Shown one piece after another: positions 33,462 to 42,199 of a DNA stretch of 64,000 bases. How positions within the stretch are numbered: position 1 is the stretch's first letter; every line of letters begins with the position of its first letter. The translations under genes were made by a program, and so were the position numbers. This DNA comes from Methylorubrum rhodesianum (GTDB lineage Bacteria > Pseudomonadota > Alphaproteobacteria > Rhizobiales > Beijerinckiaceae), in contig NZ_JACHOS010000012.1 of the NCBI RefSeq assembly GCF_014199985.1, positions 154,816 through 218,815 on the forward strand, in the 5' to 3' direction. The notes below the pieces were generated by a model. It was not told the origin of the DNA. It searched no databases and worked only from the letters and a program-made list of their open reading frames with translations.

Positions 33462-36400
33462 ATGTTCCGCAAGGTTCTGGTCGCCAATCGCGGCGAGATC
33501 GCCGCCCGCGTCGTGCGCACGCTCAAGCGCATGGGCATCGCTTCCGTCGCCGTCTATTCCGACGCCGACCGCTTCACCCCCGGCGTGCTCGCCGCCGACG
33601 AGGCCGTGCGCCTCGGCCCCGCGCCGGCCGCGCAGAGCTATCTCGACGTCGAGGCCGTCATCGCCGCCTGCAAGGCGACCGGCGCCGAGGCCGTCCATCC
33701 CGGCTACGGCTTCCTCTCGGAGAATGTCGGCTTCGCCGAGCGGCTGGCGGCGGAGGGCCTCATCTTCATCGGCCCGCGCCCGGAGCATCTGCGCGCCTTC
33801 GGCCTCAAGCACACCGCCCGCGACCTCGCCAAGGCCAGCGGCGTCCCGCTCCTGCCCGGCACCGATCTATTGCCCGACGTCGAGACCGCGCTGAGTGCCG
33901 CCGAGGCGATCGGCTACCCCGTCATGCTCAAGAGCACGGCGGGCGGCGGCGGCATCGGGATGCAGCTCTGCCATTCGGCGCAGGAACTGGCCGAGCGCTT
34001 CGCCGCGGTCGAGCGCACGGCGCGGGCCAGCTTCGGCGATGCCCGGGTCTATCTCGAGCGCTTCGTGGCGCGGGCGCGCCATGTCGAGGTGCAGATCTTC
34101 GGCGACGGGCGGGGCCGCGTCGTGGCTTTGGGCGAGCGCGACTGCTCGCTCCAGCGCCGGAACCAGAAGGTGATCGAGGAGACGCCGGCCCCCGGCCTCT
34201 CCGACACGGTCCGCGCCCGGCTCCACGCCGCGGCGGTGGCGTTGGCGACAAGCGTCGCCTACGCCTCGGCCGGCACGGTCGAGTTCATCTACGATCCGGA
34301 TCGCGAAAACTTCTCGTTCCTCGAAGTGAACACGCGGCTCCAGGTCGAGCATCCGGTGACGGAGGCCGTGTTCGGCATCGACCTCGTGGAATGGATGGTG
34401 CGCCAGGCCGCGGGCGAGGATCCGATCGGCGAGGCCGGCCCGCTCGTGCCGCGGGGCGCGGCGATCGAGGCGCGGCTCTACGCCGAGATCCCGCACGCCA
34501 ATTTTTCCCCCAGCGCCGGCCTGCTCACCGAGGTGCGGTTTCCATCGGACGCCCGCATCGACGGCTGGATCGACGCGGGCACCGAGGTGACGCCGTTCTA
34601 CGATCCGATGCTGGCCAAGATCATCGTCACCGGCGCCGACCGGCCGGCGGCGATCGCGGCGCTCCGGGCGGCGCTCGCCGAGACCGCCGTCTCCGGCATC
34701 GAGACCAATCTCGACTACCTGCGCACCATCGCCGCCTCCGATCTCTTCGCCAGCGGCCGGGTCGCGACCACGGCCCTGCGCGACCTCGATTATCGCCCGC
34801 GCAGCATCGAGGTTCTGCTGCCCGGCCCGCAATCGAGCCTGCAGGAGCTGCCCGGCCGGTTGGGCCTGTGGGAGGTCGGCGTGCCGCCGAGCGGGCCGAT
34901 GGATGCCCGCTCCTTCCGCTGCGCCAACGCTCTGGTCGGCAACGGGCAGGAGACCTGCGCCCTCGAACTCACCGTCTCGGGGCCGACGCTGCGCTTCCAC
35001 GCGGACACCCTCGTGGCGCTCGCGGGTGCCGCGATGCGGCTCACCCTCGACGGCGAGGCCCGGCCGCACGGCGCGGCGTTCCCGGTCCGGGCGGGCCAGA
35101 CGCTCGCCATCGGCGCGATCGAGGGGCCGGGCCAGCGCGCCTACCTGGCGCTGCGCGGCGGCTTCGCGGCGCCCGTGGTGCTCGGCTCGCGGGCCACCTT
35201 CGCGCTCGGCGCCTTCGGCGGCCACGCCACCGGCGTGCTCAAGGCCGGCGACGTGCTCCATCTCGGCGACGCGCCGGCGGTGGATGCCGACCCGCCCGAG
35301 CCGGCGCCGCTGACGCAGGATTGGGAGATCGGCGTCGTCTACGGTCCGCACGGCGCGCCGGACTTCTTCCAGGAGGCCGACATCGCCGACCTGTTCTCGG
35401 CGTCCTACGAGGTTCACTTCAACTCGGCCCGCACCGGCGTGCGGCTGATCGGCCCGACCCCGCGCTGGGCCCGGACCGATGGCGGCGAGGCAGGCCTGCA
35501 CCCCTCCAACCTGCACGACAACCCCTACGCCGTCGGCGCCATCGACTTCACCGGCGACATGCCGATCCTGCTCGGCCCCGACGGCCCGAGTCTCGGCGGC
35601 TTCGTCTGCCCGGGCGTCATCGCCCGCGACGAGTTGTGGAAGATGGGTCAGCTCCGGCCCGGCGACCGCGTGCGGTTCCGGCCGCTGGCGAGGCCGGAGG
35701 ACGCAGTCGCCGCGCCCGCTCTGATCGGCGGTGAGGACGCCGTGCCCGGCTCACCCATCCTCGCCCGCGACGAGACCGGCCCGGTGCCGGTCGCCTATCG
35801 CCGCCAGGGCGACGACAACCTCCTCGTCGAGTACGGCCCGATGGCCCTCGATATCGGCCTGCGGCTGCGGGTCCATCTGCTCGCCGAGGCGGTGCGCGCC
35901 GCCCGCCTGCCGGGGCTGATCGACCTGACGCCGGGCATCCGCTCGCTGCAGATCCACTACGACGGCGCCGCGCTGCCGCGCCCCCGCCTCCTCGGGCTGC
36001 TGCGCGAGATCGAGGCCGGCCTGCCGGCGGCCGAGGATGTCAGCGTCCCGAGCCGCACGGTGCACCTGCCGCTGTCGTGGAACGACCCGCAGGCGGAACG
36101 CGCCATGCGCAAGTACCAGGAACTGGTGCGCCCCAACGCGCCCTGGTGCCCGTCGAACATCGAGTTCATCCGCCGCATCAACGGCCTGCCCGACGAAGAG
36201 GCGGTGCGCGGCATCATCTTCGACGCCGAGTACCTGGTGATGGGGCTCGGCGACGTCTATCTCGGCGCTCCGGTGGCAACCCCGGTCGATCCGCGCCACC
36301 GCCTCGTGACGACGAAGTACAACCCGGCCCGCACCTGGACGCCGGAGAACGCCGTCGGCATCGGCGGCGCCTATATGTGCATCTACGGCATGGAGGGGCC

Positions 36401-36992
36401 GGGCGGGTACCAGCTGTTCGGGCGCACGATTCAGATCTGGAACACGTGGCGCACGACCCGCGACTTCGTGCCCGGTCATCCCTGGCTGCTGCGGCCCTTC
36501 GACCGCATCCGCTTCGTCCCCGTCAGCCACGCCGAGCTGACCGAGGCGCGCGCCGCCTTCCCGCACGGGGCCTATCCGATCCGGATCGAGGAGGGCACGT
36601 TCTCCTACGCCGCGCACCGGACGATGCTCGCGGACAACGCCGCCGAGATCGAGGCCGCGCAGGCCCGCCAGCAGGCGGCCTTCGCCGCCGAGCGCGAGCG
36701 CTGGAAGGCGGAGGGGCTCGACAGCTTCGTCGCCGACGAGGCTCCGGCCGAGGAGGCCGCCGCGATCCCGCCGGGCTGCGAGGGCGTGCCGACCACCGTG
36801 CCGGGCAATGTCTGGAAGGTTCTCGTCGGCGAGGGCGAGGCCGTCGCGGCCGGCCAGACGGTGGCGATCCTCGAATCGATGAAGATGGAGGTCGCGGTCA
36901 CCGCCCCCGTCGGCGGCCGTGTGCGGGAGATCCGGGCCCAGCCCGGTCGCACCCTGCGCGGCGGCGACCTCGTCGCGGTCCTCGAGATCTGA
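33462..36992 (+). CDS. Biotin-dependent urea/guanidine carboxylase
   Basis: 1176 residues, full length. Residues about 1-450 are a biotin carboxylase (ANRGEIAARVVRTLKR; ATP loop KSTAGGGGIGMQL). Then come an allophanate-hydrolase subunit 2 (KipA)-like domain (about 450-750), a subunit 1 (KipI)-like domain (about 770-980) that forms the carboxyl transferase, and a biotinyl domain at the C-terminus with Lys1141 in ESMKME. Next to deiminase subunits and under a guanidine riboswitch, guanidine rather than urea is the likely substrate, giving carboxyguanidine at the cost of ATP and bicarbonate. Sequence alone does not prove the preference. Confidence 0.9.
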   Translation: MFRKVLVANRGEIAARVVRTLKRMGIASVAVYSDADRFTPGVLAADEAVRLGPAPAAQSYLDVEAVIAACKATGAEAVHPGYGFLSENVGFAERLAAEGLIFIGPRPEHLRAFGLKHTARDLAKASGVPLLPGTDLLPDVETALSAAEAIGYPVMLKSTAGGGGIGMQLCHSAQELAERFAAVERTARASFGDARVYLERFVARARHVEVQIFGDGRGRVVALGERDCSLQRRNQKVIEETPAPGLSDTVRARLHAAAVALATSVAYASAGTVEFIYDPDRENFSFLEVNTRLQVEHPVTEAVFGIDLVEWMVRQAAGEDPIGEAGPLVPRGAAIEARLYAEIPHANFSPSAGLLTEVRFPSDARIDGWIDAGTEVTPFYDPMLAKIIVTGADRPAAIAALRAALAETAVSGIETNLDYLRTIAASDLFASGRVATTALRDLDYRPRSIEVLLPGPQSSLQELPGRLGLWEVGVPPSGPMDARSFRCANALVGNGQETCALELTVSGPTLRFHADTLVALAGAAMRLTLDGEARPHGAAFPVRAGQTLAIGAIEGPGQRAYLALRGGFAAPVVLGSRATFALGAFGGHATGVLKAGDVLHLGDAPAVDADPPEPAPLTQDWEIGVVYGPHGAPDFFQEADIADLFSASYEVHFNSARTGVRLIGPTPRWARTDGGEAGLHPSNLHDNPYAVGAIDFTGDMPILLGPDGPSLGGFVCPGVIARDELWKMGQLRPGDRVRFRPLARPEDAVAAPALIGGEDAVPGSPILARDETGPVPVAYRRQGDDNLLVEYGPMALDIGLRLRVHLLAEAVRAARLPGLIDLTPGIRSLQIHYDGAALPRPRLLGLLREIEAGLPAAEDVSVPSRTVHLPLSWNDPQAERAMRKYQELVRPNAPWCPSNIEFIRRINGLPDEEAVRGIIFDAEYLVMGLGDVYLGAPVATPVDPRHRLVTTKYNPARTWTPENAVGIGGAYMCIYGMEGPGGYQLFGRTIQIWNTWRTTRDFVPGHPWLLRPFDRIRFVPVSHAELTEARAAFPHGAYPIRIEEGTFSYAAHRTMLADNAAEIEAAQARQQAAFAAERERWKAEGLDSFVADEAPAEEAAAIPPGCEGVPTTVPGNVWKVLVGEGEAVAAGQTVAILESMKMEVAVTAPVGGRVREIRAQPGRTLRGGDLVAVLEI

Positions 36993-37077
36993 GGCCGGGC
37001 CGGATCTTGCAAGGACCGCCGGCGCCCGGACGGCGGCCCCGCCCGGCGCGATCCCCGCACCGACACGGAGACGGCCG

Positions 37078-37197
37078 ATGATGCAGCAGATCCACCGCGC
37101 CCTCGCCGGGCTCCTCGGCCTCGTCGTGCTGGGCCTTCAGGCCAAGGCCGCCGGGCGGCTGCCGCGGGGCGGCCGGGGCCGCGGGGCGCCGCGATAG
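37078..37197 (+). CDS. Possible 39-residue hydrophobic peptide
   Basis: Starts at an ATG-ATG pair with GGAG seven bases upstream, between the carboxylase and allophanate hydrolase genes. It has one short hydrophobic run (LAGLLGLVVLGLQA) and an Arg/Gly-rich tail. Such a short frame in GC-rich DNA can arise by chance, so this is tentative; the ribosome site and operon position are the only support. Confidence 0.3.
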   Translation: MMQQIHRALAGLLGLVVLGLQAKAAGRLPRGGRGRGAPR

Positions 37198-37348
37198 GGC
37201 ACCGTCCCGAACGGTGGCCGCCGGCTTTCGGGGCGAGGCAAAAACAAGGGTTTCGAGCCTCGCGGCCGGCTCGGATCGCCAGAAACCTTCTTCGCATTCC
37301 GGGCGAGGTGCCGCCGGCACGACGCCCTTTCACGGACGTGAGAGATCC

Positions 37349-39169
37349 ATGCCGGTTCCCGCCTTCCCGAGCCTGAGCGCGCTCCACGCCGCCTATGCCG
37401 ACGGGCTCTCGCCCGAGGCGGTGGTGGCCGAGACCTATCGCCGGATCGCCGCCGCGGACGATCCCGGCATCTTCCTCGCGCGGGTGCCGGAGGCGGAGAT
37501 GCAGGCCGCCGCCCGCGCCCTCGGCCCCTTCGACCCGGCGCAGAAACCGCTCTGGGGCGTGCCGTTCGCGGTGAAGGACAATATCGACGTGGCGGGCCTG
37601 CCCACCACCGCCGCCTGCCCCGACTTCGCCTCCACGCCGTCGGCGACCGCGCCGGCGGTCGAGCGCCTGCTCGCCGCCGGCGCGCTGCTCGTCGGCAAGA
37701 CCAATCTCGATCAGTTCGCCACCGGCTTGGTCGGCCTGCGCACGCCCTACCCGGCCCCGAGGAACGCCTGCGATCCGGCCGTCGTGCCGGGCGGCTCCTC
37801 GTCCGGCTCGGCGGTGGCGGTGGCGCGCGGCCTCGTCGCCTTCGCGCTGGGCACCGACACGGCGGGATCGGGCCGGGTGCCGGCCGGCCTCAACAACATC
37901 GTGGGGCTGAAGCCCTCCCTCGGCAGCGTGTCGGGCCGGGGCGTCGTTCCCGCCTGCCGCACGCTCGACACCCTCTCCGTCTTCGCCGGCACCGTGGCGG
38001 AGGCCGACACGGTCTACCGGATCATCGCCGGCTACGATCCGCAGGATCCGTATTCCCGCGCCCTGCCCGTCCCGCCCCGCCCCGGCAGCCTGCCGCCCGG
38101 CCTGCGCGTCGGCGTGCCGGACGCGGCGGGCCGGATCTTCGGCGGCGACGCGCTCTCGGAGGCGGCGTTCGACGCGTCGCTCGCCGACCTCCGGGCGGTG
38201 CTCGGGCGTGGGACGGCCGACATCGATCTCGCGCCCTTCTTCGCGGTGGCGGAACTCCTCTATGCCGGCCCCTGGGTGGCCGAGCGCTATCAGGCGATCC
38301 GCGGCTTCATCGAGGCGCGCCCCGATTCCCTGCACCCGACCACCCGGGCGATCATCGGCGCGGCCACCCGTCACGCGGCGGCGGACGCCTTCGCCGGCCT
38401 CTACCGCCTCGCCGAACTCCGCCGCGCCACGGAAGCCGTCTGGCGCGGGATCGACGTGCTCGTGGTGCCGACCTATCCGCGTCCGCGCCGGGTCGCCGAC
38501 CTCGCCGCCGACCCGGTCGGCCCCAACAGCGAGCTCGGCACCTACACCAACTTCGTCAACCTGCTCGACCTGTGCGCCCTCGCCGTGCCGGGCCGGCGGC
38601 GCGGCGACGGCTTTCCGTCGGGCGTCACCCTGATCGCGCCGCGCGGGGCCGACGGGCTCCTCGCCGAACTCGGGGCCCGCCTCCACGAAGCGGCCGGCGC
38701 CACCCTCGGGGCGAGCGGCGTGCCGGTCCCGGCGGAGCCCGCGCCGCGCGGGGATCGCGCGCAGGGCGAGGAGATCGAGGTCGCGGTGGTCGGCGCGCAC
38801 CTGTCCGGCCTGCCGCTCAACGGCGAGCTGACCGCCCGCGGCGCCCGCTTCCTGCGCGCCGTCGCGACGAGCCCGGATTACCGCCTATACGCCCTCCCCG
38901 GCGGCCCGCCGGCCCGGCCCGGCCTGATCCGCGTCGCGCCCGGCTCCGGCGCCGTGATCGAGACCGAGGTGTGGGCGCTGGCGCCGGACGCCTTCGGCCG
39001 CTTCGTGGCGGGCATCCCCTCGCCGCTGGCGATCGGGACGCTGTCGCTGTCCGACGGCACGACGCCGAAGGGGTTTCTGGCGGAGGCGGCCGGGCTCACG
39101 GACGCGCGCGACATCAGCGGGCACGGCGGCTGGCGCGCCTACCTCGCCTCCGGGGAGGCCGCGGCCTGA
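37349..39169 (+). CDS. atzF: Allophanate hydrolase
   Basis: 606 residues. The N-terminal amidase-signature domain has the catalytic triad Lys76 (FAVKDNID), cis-Ser150 (GGSSSGS) and nucleophile Ser174 (DTAGSGRVP), at the spacing of AtzF. The C-terminal domain (about 470-600, starting EIEVAVVGAHLSGLPLNGEL) is the typical gamma-glutamylcyclotransferase-like module. It splits allophanate into CO2 and two ammonia, the last step of guanidine breakdown. The first 356 bases after the carboxylase gene hold only a possible 39-residue peptide. ATG 37349 is the first start before the conserved domain. Confidence 0.9.
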   Translation: MPVPAFPSLSALHAAYADGLSPEAVVAETYRRIAAADDPGIFLARVPEAEMQAAARALGPFDPAQKPLWGVPFAVKDNIDVAGLPTTAACPDFASTPSATAPAVERLLAAGALLVGKTNLDQFATGLVGLRTPYPAPRNACDPAVVPGGSSSGSAVAVARGLVAFALGTDTAGSGRVPAGLNNIVGLKPSLGSVSGRGVVPACRTLDTLSVFAGTVAEADTVYRIIAGYDPQDPYSRALPVPPRPGSLPPGLRVGVPDAAGRIFGGDALSEAAFDASLADLRAVLGRGTADIDLAPFFAVAELLYAGPWVAERYQAIRGFIEARPDSLHPTTRAIIGAATRHAAADAFAGLYRLAELRRATEAVWRGIDVLVVPTYPRPRRVADLAADPVGPNSELGTYTNFVNLLDLCALAVPGRRRGDGFPSGVTLIAPRGADGLLAELGARLHEAAGATLGASGVPVPAEPAPRGDRAQGEEIEVAVVGAHLSGLPLNGELTARGARFLRAVATSPDYRLYALPGGPPARPGLIRVAPGSGAVIETEVWALAPDAFGRFVAGIPSPLAIGTLSLSDGTTPKGFLAEAAGLTDARDISGHGGWRAYLASGEAAA

Positions 39170-39403
39170 GGGTTGCCGGGGCCCCGCTCGTGGGGTGAGG
39201 GGCGAGAGCGATGCGACGCCGGCACGGACCGTCGGCCGAGCCGGGGCGGCGCCAGCCTGTCCACAGCCCGGTCCGCCGATCAAAACCGGGTGTAAGTCCC
39301 TGCTGGTGCTGTCCGTCGCATTGCCCTTTTCCACATCCTGTCCTCATATGGAACGAAAGGCGAACAAGCGTCTTTCAGAGTCGATCAGGAGGGATGGGCG
39401 CAG

Positions 39404-39619
39404 ATGGCACGCTACCGCTTCCACGCGACGAACGGCTACGAGTGCGTGTTCGACGCGCAGGGCAAGGACATCCGGGTTCCCGACCGCCTCGTGCGGCGCG
39501 CCGACGAGGTGGCTCAGGCGGTGATGAGCAGCCTCGCCGACCGCGAGGACTGGTCGGAGTGGCACGTCACCGTGCACGACCTCAGCGGCCGCCGAGTGCT
39601 GGTGAGGCCGTTCGTGTGA
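39404..39619 (+). CDS. DUF6894 small protein
   Basis: 71 residues: ARYRFHATNGYECVFDAQGKD, then a helix with LVRRADEVAQAVMSSL and a strand WHVTVHDLSGRRVLVRPF. This is the pattern of DUF6894, a small alpha/beta family abundant in Methylobacterium with unknown function. ATG 39404 follows a strong ribosome site (AGGAGGG at about 39389-39395). It is transcribed alone, convergent with the dehalogenase-like gene. Confidence 0.72.
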   Translation: MARYRFHATNGYECVFDAQGKDIRVPDRLVRRADEVAQAVMSSLADREDWSEWHVTVHDLSGRRVLVRPFV

Positions 39620-39650
39620 CGGCCGGCGGGGCCGCGGATTCGGAGCGCGC

Positions 39651-40544
39651 TCAAGTCAGGAAGTCGCGAAGGGCGGCGAGCACGAGGTCGGGCCGCTCCT
39701 CCTGCAGGGTGTGGCCGCAATCGAGGGCGAAGCCGCGCACGTCCCGGGCCTTCTCGCGCCAGGTTTCCAGCACGTCGTAGGTCCGCCCCACCGTCCCCCT
39801 GGCGCCCCAGAGCGCCAGGAGGGGCGCCTCGATCCGCCGATCGGCGTCGTCCGCGTCGTGCTCCAGGTCGATTCCCGCCGCCGCCCGGTAATCCTCGCAG
39901 ATCGCGTGGCGCGTGGCCGGATCGCGGTAGACGCGCAGATACTCGGCGAACAGCGTCGGGCTCGGGCTGCCCGGCGTCTTCGACTGCCCCTCGACATGGC
40001 TGCGCAGGAAGAATTCCGGGTCGGCCGCGATCAGGCGCTCCGGCAGGGGCGCCGGCTGGATCAGGAAGAACCACCAGAAATACGCCGTGGCGAAGGCCTT
40101 GTCGGTGCGCGCGTACATCGTCGCGGTCGGCGCGATGTCGAGCACGGCGAGCCGGGTGACGGCCTCGGGATGATCGAGCGCGAGGCGGTGCGCGACCCGC
40201 CCGCCGCGGTCGTGCCCGACCACGGCGAAGCGGTCGTGGCCGAGGCGCCGCATCACCGCGACCGCGTCGGCGGCCATGGCGCGTTTGGCGTAGTTGGCGT
40301 GGCGCTCGGCCCCCTCCGGCTTCTCCGAATCGCCGTAGCCGCGCAGATCCATCGCCACGACGCTGTGCCGCTCGGCGAGCGGCGGGGCGACGGCGTGCCA
40401 GGTCGCGTGGGTCTGCGGATGCCCGTGCAGCAGCAGGACCGGCGGACCGGACCCGCCGACGGACGCGCGGATGCGCAGGCCGTCGGCGTCGATGTCGCGG
40501 AGCGTGAAGCCCGCCAGAAACGGATCTGCCGTCACCCTTCGCAC
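39651..40544 (-). CDS. Alpha/beta hydrolase, haloacetate-dehalogenase type
   Basis: 297 residues. The nucleophile elbow is VGHDRGGRVAHR, i.e. Asp rather than Ser, the oxyanion loop LLHGHPQT, the catalytic His in DCGHTLQEE, and the cap contains FFLIQPAPLPERL, all as in fluoroacetate/haloacetate dehalogenases. Compared from memory with RPA1163, the halide-pocket His-Trp pair appears as Trp-Trp (FWWFF), which may change halide choice toward chloride or bromide. The enzyme would hydrolyse the carbon-halogen bond of haloacetates to glycolate. Single gene between DUF6894 and arsH. Confidence 0.77.
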   Translation of the reverse strand: MRRVTADPFLAGFTLRDIDADGLRIRASVGGSGPPVLLLHGHPQTHATWHAVAPPLAERHSVVAMDLRGYGDSEKPEGAERHANYAKRAMAADAVAVMRRLGHDRFAVVGHDRGGRVAHRLALDHPEAVTRLAVLDIAPTATMYARTDKAFATAYFWWFFLIQPAPLPERLIAADPEFFLRSHVEGQSKTPGSPSPTLFAEYLRVYRDPATRHAICEDYRAAAGIDLEHDADDADRRIEAPLLALWGARGTVGRTYDVLETWREKARDVRGFALDCGHTLQEERPDLVLAALRDFLT

Positions 40545-40578
40545 CTCAGCCGAATCCGCCCCTCGATCGGCGGGGCCC

Positions 40579-41325
40579 CTACCGCTTGGCGAAGCCGATA
40601 TCGGCGGCCACCGCCGCCAGCCGCGCCGGCTCGCGTTCCTTGCGCTCGGAGTAGCGGTCCACGAGGTGGTCGGCGCGTCCGCGGACCAGCAGGGTGAACT
40701 TCATCAGCTCCTCGCAGACATCGACCACCCGGTCGTAGAGCGGGCCGGCCTTCATCCGGCCGGCCTCGTCGAACTCCTTGTAGGCCATCGGCACCGAGGA
40801 TTGGTTCGGGATGGTGACCATCCGCATCCAGCGCCCGAGCAGGCGCAGGCTGTTCACGGCGTTGAAGCTCTGCGAGCCGCCCGAGACCTGCATCACCGCG
40901 AGCGTGCGCCCCTGCGTCGGGCGCACGGATCCCTCGCTCAGGGGCAGCCAGTCGATCTGGCTCTTCATGACCCCGGTCAGGTTGCCGTGCCGCTCCGGGC
41001 TGACCCAGACCTGGCCCTCGGACCAGATCGACAGGGCGCGCAGCTCCTGCACCTTCGGATGGTCGGCCGCCGCGTCGTCGGGCAGCGGCAGGCCGTGGGC
41101 GTGGAAGATCCGCACCTCGCCGCCCATCGCCTCCAGCAGCCGCGCCGCCTCGTAGGCCAGGAAGCGGCTGAACGAGCGCTCCCGCAGCGAGCCGTAGAGG
41201 ATGAGGAGGCGCGGTCCGTGGGACAACGGCGTCCGCGCTTCCACCCGTTCCGCCGTGGGCACCTCGAAATGGGCCTGCGAGAGGTTCGGCATCCCGTCGG
41301 AGAAGGGCTGCTGGGGCTTGTCCAA
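40579..41325 (-). CDS. arsH: ArsH-type NADPH-dependent FMN reductase
   Basis: 248 residues. The flavodoxin-like motif ILYGSLRERSFSRFLAYEA binds FMN, and SPERHGNLTGVMKSQIDWLP is the ArsH signature. ArsH enzymes oxidise trivalent organoarsenicals and give resistance. A TTG at 41325 is the likely start, with GGAG about 10 bases upstream; an in-frame ATG at 41292 (MPNLSQAHF) is the alternative. Divergent from arsR over a 50-base operator region, so probably repressed by ArsR. Confidence 0.9.
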   Translation of the reverse strand: MDKPQQPFSDGMPNLSQAHFEVPTAERVEARTPLSHGPRLLILYGSLRERSFSRFLAYEAARLLEAMGGEVRIFHAHGLPLPDDAAADHPKVQELRALSIWSEGQVWVSPERHGNLTGVMKSQIDWLPLSEGSVRPTQGRTLAVMQVSGGSQSFNAVNSLRLLGRWMRMVTIPNQSSVPMAYKEFDEAGRMKAGPLYDRVVDVCEELMKFTLLVRGRADHLVDRYSERKEREPARLAAVAADIGFAKR

Positions 41326-41341
41326 GACGGCTGCTCTCCGT

Positions 41342-41375
41342 ACGTTTCAACAAACGTTGGATTGATGGATCAATC
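41342..41375. promoter_or_regulatory. ArsR operator region with two palindromes
   Basis: ACGTTT-CAAC-AAACGT (41342-41357) and GATTGATGGATCAATC (41360-41375), the second touching the arsR ATG. Both lie in the arsH-arsR divergent gap. ATTGAT-type dyads are typical ArsR binding sites, so arsenite should relieve repression of both transcripts. Confidence 0.7.
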
Positions 41376-41735
41376 ATGGACGAACGGCAAGCCCTCGCGG
41401 CCTTCGCCGCGCTGGGCCAGGAGCACCGCTTGCGGGTGGTGCGCGCCCTGGTCATCGCCGGGCCGGCGGGTTTGGCGGCCGGCGCGCTCGCGGCGGCGGT
41501 CGGAATCGCGAGCACCAACCTCTCCTTCCACCTGAAGGAACTCGCCCATGCCGGGCTGATCACCTCCCGGCGCGAGGGCAAGTCGGTGATCTACAGCGCC
41601 GCCTATGCCGGCCTGTCGGCGCTGATCGCCTTCCTGATGCGCGATTGCTGCCAGGGCCGGCCGGAGGTCTGCGAGACCGCGCTCGCCGCCCTCTCCCCCT
41701 GCGGCGGCCCTGCCGGAGACCCCGCCCATGCCTGA
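41376..41735 (+). CDS. arsR: ArsR-family arsenite-responsive repressor
   Basis: 119 residues, winged-helix fold (FAALGQEHRLRVVRALV; recognition helix around STNLSFHLKELAHAGLI). There is no CVC motif in helix 3. Instead a C-terminal Cys cluster, DCCQGRPEVC, is the probable As(III) site, as in the atypical ArsR of Acidithiobacillus-type proteins. It overlaps arsC by eight bases. Confidence 0.88.
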   Translation: MDERQALAAFAALGQEHRLRVVRALVIAGPAGLAAGALAAAVGIASTNLSFHLKELAHAGLITSRREGKSVIYSAAYAGLSALIAFLMRDCCQGRPEVCETALAALSPCGGPAGDPAHA

Positions 41736-42189
41736 CCACCTGCCTGCGCTTAAGCCTGCGCCGTTCGACGTCGTGATCTACCACAACCCGGCCTGCGGCA
41801 CCTCGCGCAACGCGCTGGCAATGATCCGCAACGCCGGCATCGAGCCGCACGTGGTCGAGTACCTGAAGACGCCGCCGAGCCGGGCGCTGCTCGGGCATTT
41901 GCTCGCCCGTGCCGGCCTCTCGGTTCGCGATGCCCTGCGGAAGAAGGGGACGCCCTATGCCGAGCTCGGCCTCGCCGACCCTGCCCTGAGCGACGCGCAG
42001 CTCCTCGACGCGTTCGAGGCCCACCCGATCCTCCTCGACCGGCCGCTGGTCGTGAGCCCGAGGGGCGTGCGCCTGTGCCGCCCGTCCGAGACGGTGCTGG
42101 ACCTGTTGCCCCCGCAGCAGGGCGAGTTCGTGAAGGAGGACGGCGAGCCTGTCGTCGACGCGCAGGGGCGCCGCATCGCCACCGCCTGA
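41728..42189 (+). CDS. arsC: Glutaredoxin-coupled arsenate reductase
   Basis: 153 residues with the active-site Cys in YHNPACGTSRNALAMI and the later YLKTPPSR and RPLVVSPRGVRLCRP arginines that bind arsenate. It reduces arsenate to arsenite with glutathione/glutaredoxin. Overlap with arsR and an 11-base gap to acr3 place it in the ars operon. The C-terminal 20 residues extend slightly beyond the E. coli enzyme. Confidence 0.92.
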   Translation: MPDHLPALKPAPFDVVIYHNPACGTSRNALAMIRNAGIEPHVVEYLKTPPSRALLGHLLARAGLSVRDALRKKGTPYAELGLADPALSDAQLLDAFEAHPILLDRPLVVSPRGVRLCRPSETVLDLLPPQQGEFVKEDGEPVVDAQGRRIATA

Positions 42190-42199
42190 GGAAGCGCCC

